Assembly: GCF_002575655.3 (NCBI RefSeq)
Contig: NC_053040.3
Location: forward strand, 360,962,267-361,026,266
DNA length: 64,000 nucleotides
Reading direction: 5' to 3'
DNA from: Aegilops tauschii subsp. strangulata
Lineage: Eukaryota; Streptophyta; Magnoliopsida; Poales; Poaceae
In this document: in pieces, positions 1-11,292 of the stretch
Layout: each line of letters opens with the position of its first letter
Position numbering within the stretch: position 1 is the stretch's first letter
Translations under genes and position numbers: made by a program
The notes under the pieces: generated by a model
Seen by the model: only the letters and a program-made list of their open reading frames with translations
What the model was told of the DNA's origin: nothing
The model's database searches: none

Positions 1-716
1 TGCTTGCTAAATATGATGTTAATCATAGAATTGCATCTCCTTATCATCCATAGTCTAGTGGTCAAGTAGAATTGAGTAATAGAGAGCTCAAATTAATTTT
101 GCAAAAGACTGTTAATAGATCTAGAAAGAATTGGTCCAAGAAACTTGATGATGCATTATGGGCCTATAGAACTGCATATAAAAATCCTATGGGTATGTCT
201 CCGTATAAAATGGTTTATGGAAAAGCATGTCACTTACCTCTCGAACTAGAACATAAGGCATACTGGGCCATTAAAGAGCTCAATTATGATTTCAAACTTG
301 CCGGTGAGAAGAGGCTATCTGACATTAGCTCACTTGATGAATGGAGAACCCAAGCCTATGAGAATGCCAAGTTGTTTAAAGAAAAAGTTAAAAGATGGCA
401 TGACAAAAGAATACAAAAGCGTGAGTTTAATGTAGGTGATTATGTATTATTATACAACTCTCGTTTAAGATTTTTTGCAGGAAAACTTCTCTCTAAATGG
501 GAAGGTCCTTACGTTATCAAGGAGGTCTATTGTTCCGGTGCCATAAAAATCAACAACTTCGAAGGCACAAATCCGAAGGTGGTGAACGGTCAAAGAATCA
601 AACATTATATCTCAGGTAATCCTATAAATGTTGAAACCAATGTTATTGAAACCGTAACCCCGGAGGAATACATAAGGGACACTTTTCAGAACGTTTCAGA
701 CTCCGGAAAGGAATAG
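1..716 (+). pseudogene. Integrase C-terminal part of an Athila-type Ty3/gypsy retrotransposon
   Basis: This is the 3' end of a retrotransposon pol gene, entering the window already open. The reading frame shows the end of the integrase core (HP-x-SSGQVE, then SNRELK, with the conserved GMSPY and VYGKACHLP segments), followed by a basic C-terminal domain with the usual VGDYVLLYNSR and KWEGPYVI blocks. Integrase inserts the cDNA copy into host DNA. An in-frame TAG at 51-53 replaces the glutamine expected in YHPQ-SSGQVE, so the copy is dead. The frame ends at 714-716. GMSPYKMVYGKACHLP is typical of the Athila clade. The element continues at 1025-1139 and, beyond the CACTA insertion, at 43864-47361. 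Confidence 0.9.
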
Positions 717-1024
717 GTACGTGGTACGGTAAGTAAACCGACTCCAAAACAGTTCCAATGGCAATTTTTCTCTGTTTTGGAATATTTAGAAAAATAGAAA
801 AATAAGAAGCAGTCCGGGAAGGACACGAGGGCTCCACGAGGGTGGAGGGCGCGCCCCCTGCCTCGTGAGCACCCCGTGTGCTCTCCGGACTCCGTTTTCT
901 TGCACGTTATGTATTTTGGTTGGTAAAAATTCATTATATAATCTCCCAGAGGTTTTGACTCCTGTATCACGCAATTGTCCTCTGTTCTTGTTTCGAGTTG
1001 TTTTTCTGACAGATCTAGATCATC
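717..1024 (+). other. Non-coding spacer between integrase and downstream small ORF
   Basis: About 300 bases without a usable frame, between the integrase stop and the ATG at 1025. They belong to the Athila-like element. The GC-rich stretch near 815-890 resembles part of this element's own LTR around 46095-46200. No promoter or splice signal is clear. Confidence 0.5.
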
Positions 1025-1139
1025 ATGACATCTCCAAGTGCCCCCAAGGACAAGTTCTTCGAGAAGGTCATCAACCCCTACCTCGCGGAGGTGTTGCAAC
1101 ACCCTCAAACCATTGAGATGCATGAGGGGGTGTTGCACA
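1025..1139 (+). pseudogene. 5' fragment of the post-integrase small ORF, cut by the outer CACTA
   Basis: The ATG at 1025 opens 38 codons plus one base (starting MTSPSAPKDKFFEKV) before the CACTA insertion at 1140. The rest of the ORF resumes at 43864. Left 115 nt plus right 407 nt equals 522 nt, exactly 174 codons, when one ACA target duplication is kept. Athila-clade elements carry extra ORFs between integrase and the 3' LTR; the function of this one is not known. The interruption destroys it. Confidence 0.8.
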
Positions 1140-1479
1140 CACTACAAAAAAAAGAAACATCCGTGACATTTTGGGCCAAACGAATTTTTTTCTGTCACAC
1201 ATATGACACTTCTATGACGATAATTGTGACAAAACCCGGTATCATCATAGATGTGGTGGGCTCCTAGTTCTATGCTAAAAAATCATGACAGAAAATGGGC
1301 TTTTCGTCCTGGCAGGCCGGAGACGCAGCTGCATGACATTCTTTGGGCCATCCATGACGGAAAAAACCGTGGTAGAAGCGAGGGGGAGGAAAATTTTGGG
1401 GAGTTCCCGGTTACGGTGGGAGGTCGGAGGCCGAGCGATGCGCGTTTCTCTCGTACACGTACGCGCGTGTGCGCGAGGC

Positions 1480-2450
1480 GTTGGCTCTAACTGAACCCGA
1501 GCGAGGCGTTGGGCTCTAACTGAACCCGAGCGATTGCACTGCAGGCTACGCGTTACGGAACCCGAGCGATCGATCGATGGCTGTTAACTGAACCCGATCG
1601 AGCGATTCCTTCGCTACTGCTGCTAACTGAAGCCGATCGATCGGATGAACAGTGAGCGTTGCGGCGGGGGGGGGGGGTGTTGGATGAACAGTGAGCGGTG
1701 GCGTTGCCTCTGGATGAACAGGACCCCGTGGTGTGGAGGGCCGGATGAACAGTAGACGGTGGAGGGGTGCCCGTGGTGGGGTGGTTGAAGAGGACCCCGT
1801 GGTGTGGAGGGCTGGATGAACAGTAGACGGTGGAGGGGTGCCCGTGGAGGGGTGGTTGAACAGTAGCCGGTGGAGTAGCGCGCGGTGGAGGCTGGATGAA
1901 CAGGAGCCCGTGGAGGCTAGAGGAGGTCGACTGTAGCCCGTGGAGGCTGGAGGAGGTCGACGGTGGAGATGAACAGTATCCCGTGGAGTCCCGTTTTGCG
2001 GTACGCCACACCCCTCCCGATCAACAGGACCCCTGTTTCGACCATAGCGCTCCAACACAAGTCCGTTTCCTCCGTTTTGCGGTATGCCACACCCCTCCCG
2101 ATCAACAGGACCCCCGTTTCGACCGTAGGAGGCCCGTTTCCTCCGTTTTGCGGTACGCCAGACCCCTCCTGATGAACAGGATCCCGTTTCGAACGTGGCC
2201 GGTCGAACACAATGCCGTTTCCTCCGTTTTGCGGTACGCCAGGCCTCGTTTCCATCGCCTGTTCCGTCCAAGCCCTCCCGATGAACATGACCACGCATTC
2301 CGTTCCGACCCAGCCGGTTGGCTCCCACGCGTTCCGTTGCCTCCCGATGAACACGACGCATTCCGTTGCCTCCCCATGAACACGATGCATTCCGTTGCCT
2401 CCCCATGAACACGACGACGACGCTGTTTCTCCGTTCTGACCCAGCCATGT
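1480..2450. repeat. GC-rich degenerate tandem repeats, left subterminal region of outer CACTA
   Basis: Three arrays run together. Around 1488-1640 the phrase AACTGAACCCGAGCGA recurs. Around 1660-1960 units of the type GGATGAACAGTAGACGGTGG repeat with CCCGTGG spacers. Around 1980-2420 units pairing CCCGATCAACAGGACCC or a variant with TCCGTTTTGCGGTACGCCA repeat. Long open frames here on both strands arise from the repeat structure and are not genes. CACTA elements typically have such repeats near their ends, where the TnpA-type protein binds. Confidence 0.75.
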
Positions 2451-2694
2451 ACACGAGCCCTGGCCGTACGTATGCGCGAGTAGGCGTTCGAGACCCTGCC
2501 CGTATGTACGTACGTGGCCGTATTTTCTTTCTTGCACCCTGGCTGCTGTACGTACGTGTACATGCTACGTGCGCACCTCTACTACGACACGTACGCGCCT
2601 CTACTACGACACGTGCACGCCTCTACATCGACCAGTATATATGTACGTACACGTTCGCGACCAGAATGACAACGCTACGTACGCTTCAACCAGG

Positions 2695-3075
2695 TGGGTC
2701 CCGACTGTCAGGCACTTCCTTGCCTGCGAAGATGTAGCTGGTGGGTCCCAGCAGTCAGGGGGGCGAATCGTTTTGTTTTGTTTTTTTTGCCCGGACGCAC
2801 TTCCTTGCGTGCGAAGGTGTAGCTGCTGGGTCCCAGCAGTCAGGGGGGAATCGTTTTGTTTTTTTTTGCCCGGGTGCACTTCCTTGCCTGCGAAGATGTA
2901 GCTGGAGGGTCCCAGCAGTCAGGGGGCGAATCGTTTTTTTCGGACGCACTTCCTTGCGTGCGAAGATGTAGGTGGTGGGTCCCAGCAGTCAGGGGGGTGA
3001 ATCGTTTTTTTTTCAGACGCACTTCCTTGCGTGCGAAGATGTAGCTGGTGGGTCCCAGCAGTCAGGGGGAAACGT
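2695..3075. repeat. Tandem array of about 70-88 bp units (GTGGGTCCCAGCAGTCAG)
   Basis: Five units, each with CACTTCCTTGCGTGCGAAG, then ATGTAGCTGGTGGGTCCCAG, then CAGTCAGGGGGG, then a T-rich run. Unit starts fall near 2713, 2801, 2878, 2948 and 3020, and length variation lies mostly in the T runs. The region just before it (2450-2690) is rich in ACGTACGT and CTCTACTACGACACG repeats. Confidence 0.8.
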
Positions 3076-3690
3076 TTTTTTCGCGAAATACGGTGGCCCG
3101 TCCGGTGGGTCCCCGTTGTCAGGTGGAGGAATAATTATTTTGCACGTAATAAGGAGGCACTTCCTTGATGCGACCGTGGACCCAGCTGTCAGCGTCTCCA
3201 CGTACAGTCCACGTCCGATGGAAGCCATTCCTTGACCACGTTGACCACGCTGCGCCGAGAGCACCAGGGCGGTGGACGACGGCGAGGCCTAGGAAGGGGA
3301 CGACGCGGAGCCGGGGAAGACGCGGCAGTAGATGCCCACGCGTAGAGGAGTATGAGGGTTCACTCGTTCAGCTGCGGTGTGAGGCTGCCGTCGCCGCAGA
3401 ATAACAGGGGGTGTGGGTGTGTAGAGGGATGGCCTGGCCAGCGGTGGGAGTAGTAGGGGGCGGTGAGGCCTCCGCGGCATCACAGCCGGCCACGGGCGGC
3501 AGGAGCAGGCGGCACGACCGGCGCTGCTTTGGGCGGCTGGAGCAAGAAGACCAGAGGTTGAAGAAGCACTACGGCCGTTGGATGGACATCATACGGTCAC
3601 TGGAGCTAGAATCGTTCATATATTGACTAAAGTTGACAAAGGCCTCCGTCCCAGTCAACTTAGTAGGCCCACAAGTCAGCCTCCCACCAA
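3076..3690. repeat. First copy of a ~0.6-kb direct repeat
   Basis: The segment runs from the AATACGGTGGCCCGTCC region through a GC-rich stretch to GGCCCACAAGTCAG. It is repeated at 3835-4450 with about 763 bp offset, and a diverged third copy lies near 5025-5345. Both main copies share TGGACCCAGCTGTCAGC, GACGACGGCGAGGCCTAGG and GAGGCTGCCGTCGCCGCAG. Open frames here match between copies but look like GC-rich by-products, not genes. Confidence 0.8.
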
Positions 3691-3834
3691 GGTGGGTCCC
3701 AGCTAGCAGGGGGTATTCATTTTTTTGTGCGTAATAAGGAGGCACTTCTGGTGGGTCCGAGCTAAATGCGGGGGGAACGTTTTTTTTGTAAAATACGGTG
3801 GCCCGTCCTGTGGGTCCCAGCAGTCAGGGGGAAA

Positions 3835-4450
3835 CGTTTTTTTCGTGAAATACTGGTGGCCCGTTCGGTGGGTCCCTGCTGTCAGGTGGAGGAATAATTA
3901 TTTTCCGCGTAATAAGGAGGCACTTCCTTGCGGCTGCCGTGGACCCAGCTGTCAGCCTCTCCACGTACAGTACTCTTCCGATGGAAGTCGGTCATTGACC
4001 ACATTGACCACGCCGCACCGAGAGCACCACGGCGGTGGACGACGGCGAGGCCTAGGAAGGGGACGACGCGGAGCCGGGGAAGACGCGGCAGTGGAAGCCC
4101 GCGCGGAGAGGAGTACGAGGGTTCACCGATTCGGCTGCGGTGTGAGGCTGCCGTCGCCGCAGAATAACCAGAGGTGTGGGTGAGTAGAGGGATGCCCTGG
4201 CCAGCGGTGGGAGTAGTAGGGGGCGCTGACTCCTGCGCGGCAGCATAGCCGGCCACGGGAGGCGGGAGTAGGCGGTCCCGCCGGCGCTGCTTTGGCGGCT
4301 GGAGCAAGAAGATTAGAGATTGAAGAAACACGACGGCCGTTGGATTAACATCCAACGGTTACGTCTGCTAGAATCGTTTGTTGACGTATATAATAACTAA
4401 AAAAATCTTGCATACGCGTCAACTAAACAGGCCCACAAGTCAGACCACTC
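3835..4450. repeat. Second copy of the ~0.6-kb direct repeat
   Basis: This repeats 3076-3690 in the same orientation with scattered substitutions and small indels. It ends in AGGCCCACAAGTCAG followed by AT-rich DNA. Between the copies (3690-3835) lie more GTGGGTCCCAGC motifs like those of the tandem array. Confidence 0.8.
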
Positions 4451-5020
4451 CCTCTTTTTTTAAATAATTTATATATAGCTCATGGCAACTTCTTATGCAA
4501 TTTATTGCAGTCTTTTTTTGGTTGGCCAGGGCCAATTTCACATATTTCTGTGGGTTCCAAACTATTTTAATACCGAAATGTCGAGCCAGATTTAAAGTAC
4601 TTTGAAGATATATTTAAATTAGGTTAATGCCGAGTGAAATAGGAATCTGAAAATGCAAATTCAGAAATTATAAAGTAATTGCCAATTTGTCATCTATTTT
4701 TATATTTACAGCCCATTTCATATTACTTTCAAGATTTGCAGGCGTCTTGAAAGAGTTGCAGCCCATGAAGGCATAGAAAAATAAGTAGGCCTGGATTGGG
4801 TATTCTTTAGAAAAAATAAACTAGGCTCATTTTCACAAAGAAAAAATAGCTGGGCTGGTCACATGGTGAACATAAAATATAAGCCTGGGCTAGACGGGCC
4901 ACAGCCCAGTTCAAACCCTGCTCCGTCTCAACAATACCAAACAAAAAAATACTGCTCGAGTAGCTACGTCCCAGGTGTCAGCTGATCTTGTGCTGTTCTC
5001 TTGTCTATTGACTATATACG
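4451..5020. other. AT-rich non-coding interval
   Basis: No gene, MITE or clear repeat is visible. The stretch is AT-rich with short TGGGCC-type motifs near 4790-4910. Confidence 0.5.
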
Positions 5021-5350
5021 CTCACAATGTCGTGGGTCCCAGATGTCAGGAAAACACTAGGAGGAAGCATTTTATTTTTCCATACGCTGACGTGCTGGGC
5101 CCCTACTGTCATCCTCTCCACGTACTTCTGCCGATTCCTGTTGTTTGTTGACCATTTTGACAACGCGAGAGGGCGGCGCCGCGGCGAGTGCACCAAAGCG
5201 CGCGGAGGACGTCGGCGTTAACGATTTAGGAGACGGTGGGGCGGCGATGCGTGCGCTGAGGCGCAGCCAGCCGTGGGAGGCGGAAGCAGGCGGCCCCGCC
5301 GGCGCTGGTTTGGTTTTGGCGGCTGGAGGAAGACAGAACTAAAGAAACAC
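5021..5350. repeat. Diverged third copy of the 3.1/3.8-kb direct repeat
   Basis: It contains GTGGGTCCCAGATGTCAGG, TCATCCTCTCCACGTAC, TTGACCATTTTGACAACG and the GGCGGCTGGAG end of the repeat, in the same order as the two upstream copies but more diverged and shorter. Confidence 0.6.
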
Positions 5351-5576
5351 GACAGACTGTAAAAGCAGCAGGAGTACTTAACAACCTTAACTGAAACCAG
5401 CAGGGGCACTTAACAACCAAAGCTGAAAGCAGTATGAGTACTTATACAGGTTCAACCGTACAAAGCACGCCTCGAATAGTGCTACTTTGCCTACAGTTAA
5501 CCAAGGGTGAGGCCGCCAAGCCCCAGGACAAGGCCCAGGCGCCACCCCGCGCATCCACAACCTTCTGAAAGCGGCT

Positions 5577-6560
5577 TCATCTCGCAACGTGGTCAATAAA
5601 TAGGATATTCGCTTTAGAGCCATGGAAAAGCATGAACATAATCTTCTGTCCTATTCTCCAAGATGGACGGGCCTTCATTATTTGAGACCACCCATGAATA
5701 AGTATCTTTTCACCTCCAAGGGGAATTGAGTAGGTCGACATAATCATCATGTTGTGACCAAGCACAAGTCTGACCCGACCATGGTCAGGCATCTGTATAG
5801 GAACAATAGAACTCGGCAGTTCCTGTTTCAAGAAGATCACAGCTGTAAAACTATGTATAAGCAATAGTTTATGAACAACATATATAACAGAAAACAGCTC
5901 GTACCATAAGTTTCTCGACACAGTTGGACCTGTTCAACGAGTGCAGCAGTGGCACACATATCCCACGTGGCCTTCCACCATTGAAACACCCCACAAGGAC
6001 CTCAAGACGATCAATAAAGTGTAGGAACTTGTGGATCTCGATCTAGTCAACTTCAGTGCCATTAGTAACAGCCGAGTTATTATAGAGTAACAAATAAGCA
6101 GACTCCTTAACTCTGAAAAAACCTACACGTGCCACCAATTATAAGAAAATATTAGTTAGAAGTAGCATCTTCGTGAGAGATTCGTTGCTACTTCTAAAGT
6201 TAAATTGTGATTAGTTAGACAGAATAGGTGGATTAAGAAGTAATCGAGGCAACAAGCAAGAACCAGAGACAAAACTAACATGGATGAACAATTGGAACAA
6301 CGTCGTGGTGGAAGATCGCAGTGAAGATGAGACCAGGTTCTGCTATTTCCATCAGCATTCGTGCGCCAACTTTCAGTCCGTAACACTTGAGAAAGTTTAT
6401 CCAAGTTCGGCCATAAAAAAGCAGCGATTTTCTTGGTTCATGAACCCAACTCGGAACTTATATCCATGGCTTGTCTTCACTATGACCATTAAACTAGTGT
6501 ATTCAGTTATGGCAAGGCCGAGCATCTTGAGTACATGTGTTCTGGCAGAGCAAATAATAC
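5577..6560 (-). pseudogene. B3-domain-like gene, copy 1 (captured host gene, broken)
   Basis: Two exons read well on the minus strand. The upstream one (to 6281) has VKTSHGYKFRVGF, then after a one-base shift in a run of six T (about 6411-6420) GRTWINFLKCYGLKVGARM and FTAIFHH, the pattern of the C-terminal half of a B3 DNA-binding fold (GW-x2-F ... L-x-GD/A ... F). The second exon (5842-5577) has IVPIQMPDHGRVRL and IHGWSQIMKARPSWRIGQ, a second B3-like half, and ends at TGA 5577. A GTTAGT donor at 6280 and a TTTTACAG acceptor at 5843 join them in frame (1 nt plus 2 nt). B3 proteins are plant nuclear DNA-binding factors. No intact start was found. Family assignment is by pattern only. Confidence 0.55.
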
Positions 6561-6799
6561 ACTGCAGGAAAAATAATATGAGAACACAGCATGTTCAAAA
6601 AAACCCCACCCTCCCGGATAGAAAAGAGGATTCTAGGAACATACTGTGCGCGTTTCAAAATGCTGTGTTAGGATGAGAAGGAACAAGTGTGGCGTCTCGC
6701 CGAGGGCGCAAAAACGTGTAGGGTACTCGCACTTTTGGCACTGCAATTGAAACACACTAGATTCAGTAGGAAGAAAAATGCATCAACGGCTGCGGCTTC

Positions 6800-7170
6800 C
6801 ATCCTAGGATTACCTGCGACCAAGGGACTTGGATTTATCGGGGATGGATGAAGAATTCATACCTGGTTCTCCATGAGAAAACCCTATGCAATCGCTGAGA
6901 GGGGGTTTTCTCTGAACAAGCAGACGAGGGAGAAGGGGATTCAGGCCCAGTGAAATATTGCCGCTTTGTCCGTCCAGCTTACTGCTAAAGCTGGAAAGGG
7001 GGGGGTTGTGATTTGACGGCTCACTGGGCATTACTGCGGTGCTACGACCGGGGTGTGTCTACCGTGAAGTTGTGCACTCTAATTTGTGCATATGGCACGT
7101 GGACCCCGTTGCCGGTTGCCCCACATATCAGCGAAAGGAAGTAGAAAGACAGGAGTAACTAGTGACACAT
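6800..7170 (-). promoter_or_regulatory. Shared upstream module, copy 1
   Basis: This segment, upstream of B3-like gene copy 1 on the minus strand, shares GTGATTTGACGGCTCA, TGGGCATTACTGCGG and GAGAGGGGGTTTTCT with 10340-10650, and more weakly with 12410-12600. It likely represents the duplicated promoter and 5' leader of captured genes. No TATA box was firmly placed. Confidence 0.55.
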
Positions 7171-7191
7171 AAATATATATTTTGACAGAGA

Positions 7192-7262
7192 GATACTCCC
7201 TCTGTAAAGAAATATACAAATCTTTTATATCACAGGCTCACCTTGCCGAGAAATATACTCCC
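7192..7262. mobile_element. Stowaway-type MITE remnant
   Basis: TACTCCCTCTGTAAAGAAAT and a second ATACTCCCTCTG at 7255 resemble ends of the Stowaway family, but no full inverted pair can be closed. Confidence 0.35.
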
Positions 7263-7674
7263 TCTGCAACGCACGGGCATTATGGGGGTTCAGCTTTTTT
7301 ATGGGGGTTCAGCTGAGAATATAATACTCAGATAGGCTCACGGTTCTGGACTTTGGGCCGCAGGCCGACCCTGCATGTTTGGGGGCCCATGTGTTCTACC
7401 TCAGCGCTTTTCATGTTGCAAGCGATCGGTACGGCGCTGGTTTTAGATGCTGTCGCAAGGCGAATACACAAAATTGAATAAAGCACGACAGCTGTTGGAA
7501 TGAAATCGAACGACAGTTCCTAACCAGCAATCAGAGTTGCAATTCTATCAACGATATACCATGTGATAAATAATACTGTCGTACTACTTATACACACAGG
7601 ACACTTGTTTCACCATGCCAGATTATTACATCAAAATCTCTCAGAAGATAGACCAGTTCGGCAGTTGCGTGCTG
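7263..7674. other. Non-coding interval
   Basis: Downstream of B3-like gene copy 2. It contains a short duplicated phrase (ATGGGGGTTCAGCT, near 7285 and 7300). Nothing else is recognised. Confidence 0.4.
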
Positions 7675-10335
7675 CTACTGAAGAATTTCAAAGTTGATTT
7701 GGACCAGCTCTCCTTGCCGAGAAAGTTCGATTTTGACATCATCCCCTACCGCAAGATATGATTTAGATTTGAACCTTGACCATCCTTTAGCATCAATCAT
7801 CATGCGACCATCCTTTGTACTTACGGTATATTGAGCAGGTTCATTCACACCAAGGCTGCACATGGTAAGAGAAACCTGGTCGCGGTCGCCCGGATTGTTG
7901 AACGACTCCCTCGTTGCTCTAGGAATTCTCTATTTGTAAACAAGAAGACATACCCAAACAGTTAGATCAACACAGTGAATCATGTGAAACAACATGGAAA
8001 GAAAAAAGAACAAAGCACTTGGGCGGCCAATGCTTACCAAGAAGGTGGACATGTCGGTTTTTGTAAGGACTTTGGTATCTGAAGTGCGAACTGCAGCCCA
8101 GTCTGTTGCCGGTGCAACTGCACGGGCCGGAGCAGATGCAAGTGCAAGTGTTGGTGCAGGTGCCGAAGCCGCTGCTGCTGCCGGAGATGGTGCTCCTTGT
8201 AGAGCTGGTGCCGGTGTCGGAGCAGGTGCCGGTGTCGATGCCCGATCCTCCGGTAGATCAGACTGATCCGCTGACGCGGTCGGTGCCCAATCCTCAGCTG
8301 GATCAGACTGAGTTGTTGCCGTTGTCAGTGCTCGAGCAATTGCTGGTGCTCGATCTGTGCGAGACAACGGCGATCGTGTCTGGTCTGCTATGATCAGCTT
8401 TCTAACTTGACTAGGATCCGTGACCGTGATCCAGTTTTTTTCTTCATTTCTTTTAAACGCGAGAAGGACTAATTGTGGCATTTTTGTTAAACCAAATTGC
8501 AGTTCATCATAGGGATTCAGCTTGTACTCAGACAACAGACTGATCCAAATTTTTCCAGTAATATAAGTGATGGACAGTGCCTTCGTTACTGACACGACAT
8601 AAGAAGTGAAACGTGCAAAAATAGCCATCTTAGAGCAAACCAAACGGTTTATTCTGTGATGAATGTCACATGGCAAAACCTGCATCGTAAAATTGCCGGA
8701 AAAGAAAGAAAACATGACATTAAATCAATAAGATTTAGACAGTAAATCAATAAGATTTAGACCGTAAATCAATAAGATTTACTTGATGTGACACGAGTGA
8801 ATCCTTACCAGGAAATCACTATGTTGAAGTACTAAACAGAAGATTGATCGTCCAACTACGCGTGGCATGCAGGGGCCCCGCCTACTCCCACAAGAAGGAC
8901 AGTCCAAAGGTCGTGACAAATCATATGGACCGAACATCCATGGGACTGGAAATCCTTGTGGGTGCGATAAACCCTGCAATGCATACAGATATTGGAGTGT
9001 AACCATAATTGAGAAACCGTCCTCACAAAAAATATGATCTGGATACTTCAAAATATACAGACTGAATTGAGTGGACATACATTAACATAGACCGTTCACA
9101 CACCAAAAGCGGCAGTACTAATAAACAATACAGGGTTCACAAACACAAATCAAGTACTGAACAATAGTACTTACTACAGACAAGCAAAGTTGCACTAACT
9201 AAACTCTGCAGACTATTTCTTGCCACCGACCTACGGGATGAACCCCGCATAACTGACTAGGCCATGGACTTCGTGTGAGATGTCTACATGCACCATCACC
9301 ATCTTGTCAACCTTGGAGAACCTAACAGAGTGGTCTTTCCACTCATAAACATGATGATGAAGACAACCCGCATCAGATTTGTTGGGAAGCTTTACAAGAA
9401 CCACACCCTTCGTAATCGAAGGCACAGCCAGGAAATTGTTGTGGTCAAGTACAGCCTCGAGAACACGCCTGACAACAATGCTACAAGAAAACACTAGTTC
9501 AGGACAAGTGGCGACAAGGACACAACAGCTAGATAGTTCAGCAGTAGAACTCATCATCAGGTCTTCCAGTTCACACGGCATGACTTTGAGAACTTCATCT
9601 CCACCGCGGACCTGGTTCTAATTCAAACAGCAACCATATTATATTACTACCTCCGTTCAGAAATATAAGATGATTTTCGATATTATACTCCATATATGAC
9701 TACATATACGCACAGAAATGAGTGAACAAAGACACTAGAACATGTCTTCAAAGGCATGAGAGCAGAGGGATTACATGCAATATCCATAACACAAGTTACT
9801 GAGGCAAATATACCCTCTTAAAAGGTAGCATTTATGTTCATAAAGTACTCCCTCCGTCCCAAAATTCTTGTCTTAGATTTGTCTAGATACGGATGTAGCA
9901 AGTCACATTTTAGTATTAGATACATCCTTATCTAGACAAATCTAAGACAAGAAATTTGGGACAGGGGGAGAAGTTGAAAGTAATCTATAAGAAATCAGTG
10001 TCAACCTCTCGCATGTTTTGGTCAAAAGAGGAATTTAGAACCGTCATTTGGCACACTAAAATCACATGCAAGATCACCAGAAAGTTGTACTACCAGTACT
10101 AGTACTGCGTGTTAGATGAAAAAACACGATCAAGATTGAGAAAAAGATCGTCAACAAGAGACATTACCTGGACTTGCTTAATGAGGGATCCTAGAGAGGG
10201 GGGCTTGGACAGGGCGATGGCTTTGAGCTTGCCTGCGGTAGTCTCGGCGGGGTGCTTGCGCTTCTTCGTACCATGAGCCTCGACGGTTTTGGCCAGAGCC
10301 ATAGACATCACGTCGGCCGGTGCTCCGGCGTCCAT
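7675..10335 (-). pseudogene. B3-domain-like gene, copy 2 (captured host gene, partly open)
   Basis: Five exons are supported by GT/AG sites. E1 is 10335-10168 (56 codons, starts MDAGAPADVM, basic KKRK patch). E2 is 9611-9231 and joins E1 in phase 0 but ends in TAG at 9231-9233. E3 is 8973-8809, E4 is 8679-8038 and E5 is 7929-7675; these join in phase 0 to give 353 uninterrupted residues. E4 holds a B3-like stretch (KIWISLLSEYKLNPYDELQF) and a Pro/Ala linker (APAPTPAPAL). E5 holds DGRMMIDAKGWSRFKSKSYL then VGDDVKIEL, a good B3 C-terminal half. The break is between E2 and E3: I could not find a donor avoiding the E2 stop. The product would be a nuclear DNA-binding protein. The B3 call is by motif only. 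Confidence 0.55.
9848..9970. mobile_element. Stowaway MITE
   Basis: CTCCCTCCGTCCCAAAATTC at the left is mirrored by AATTTGGGACAGGGGGAG at the right, with long internal arms containing AGATTTGTCTAGATA and TATCTAGACAAATCT. A TA dinucleotide precedes it; the right flank has AA instead of TA. It lies in the E1-E2 intron of B3-like gene copy 2. A second, more decayed Stowaway-like end starts near 9646. Confidence 0.85.
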
Positions 10336-10339
10336 CCAA

Positions 10340-10660
10340 GAGAGGAAGCTGAGAGAGAAGAGTGAAAGGAGGAACGAGATGAGGGAGAAGCGAAGCGAGA
10401 GGGGGTTTTCTTCAAGAGAGGAAGCTGAGAGAGAAGAGTGAAATGATGGTTGCTTCGTTCGTCCAACTTACTGCTGGAAAGGAGGGGGTTTTGTGATTTG
10501 ACGGCTCATTGGGCATTACTGCGGCGGTTCGATCGGGGTAGTCTACCGTCACTCTACTACGGAGTAATTTAGTGCATGGCTGGTGGACCCAGGTGCTGGC
10601 TGTCCCACACGTCGGCGAAAGTGAGTAATTTAGTGCATGGCTGGAGGAGGATCCACACGG
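10340..10660 (-). promoter_or_regulatory. Shared upstream module, copy 2
   Basis: It lies directly upstream of the ATG at 10335. It shares GTGATTTGACGGCTCA and TTGGGCATTACTGCGG with 6800-7170. GAGAGAAGAGTGAAA-type purine repeats at 10349-10442 may be the transcribed leader. Likely promoter of B3-like gene copy 2. Confidence 0.55.
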
Positions 10661-11292
10661 TAGAGCGTGTCCACTATTTTTCTGAAGAAAAAAATGATTA
10701 CAGCAAGAGTTTCCACTCTTACGACGGAGGAGTGCGAAACACGGCAGCCACTTGAACATACACAGTGCTCCTACTACTAGGTACGTGCAGTGGTTCACAC
10801 GTCAGTACTACACAATCTTGTTGCTAGTGTAGTAAGATATGACGATAACAAATTATGTTGTGCGCATGTCAACTACTCCTATATGTAACATAGTACCGCT
10901 TTTTCGACTGTCCGGTCGAGAATGAACGGTGAGATCATTGTTAACAGAACTAGGTCCACAGCGCACGGAGAGTACGGTGCTACAGTACTCCACGAAACCT
11001 GAACCATATGAAGCACGAATAGTGTTAGGCAGGGTGTATGAAGGGTGCACAGGATGGGAGCAAAAGTTCCCTTCTCGACCCACTTTTGGGTGTTTGGCAG
11101 AGTGCATGAAGGGTGCATGAGTCCACACTAGTAGGTTGACAAAAATACATGAAGAGGAAACAACTATATTGAGATGAGAATGCAACCAAACACACCCACA
11201 CGCTTTGTGCTACAGTGACTGATCTGCACCGTCTGAGTTTGATCCAACGGTCATGTTGCGCCGAGACATGGACATGCCCATGCAAAGAGCGC
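10661..11292. other. Non-coding interval
   Basis: No convincing gene. GGGTGTATGAAGGGTGCA near 11030 recurs as GAGTGCATGAAGGGTGCA near 11100, a short direct repeat. Open frames here have no recognisable features. Confidence 0.45.

Noticed and set aside
1546..2454. Long minus-strand open frame (302 codons)
   Set aside because: It lies entirely in a GC-rich tandem repeat, and overlapping frames on both strands are equally open.
3882..4355. Minus-strand frame of 157 codons
   Set aside because: Part of the 0.6-kb direct repeat; the equivalent frame in the other copy is broken, so coding is unlikely.
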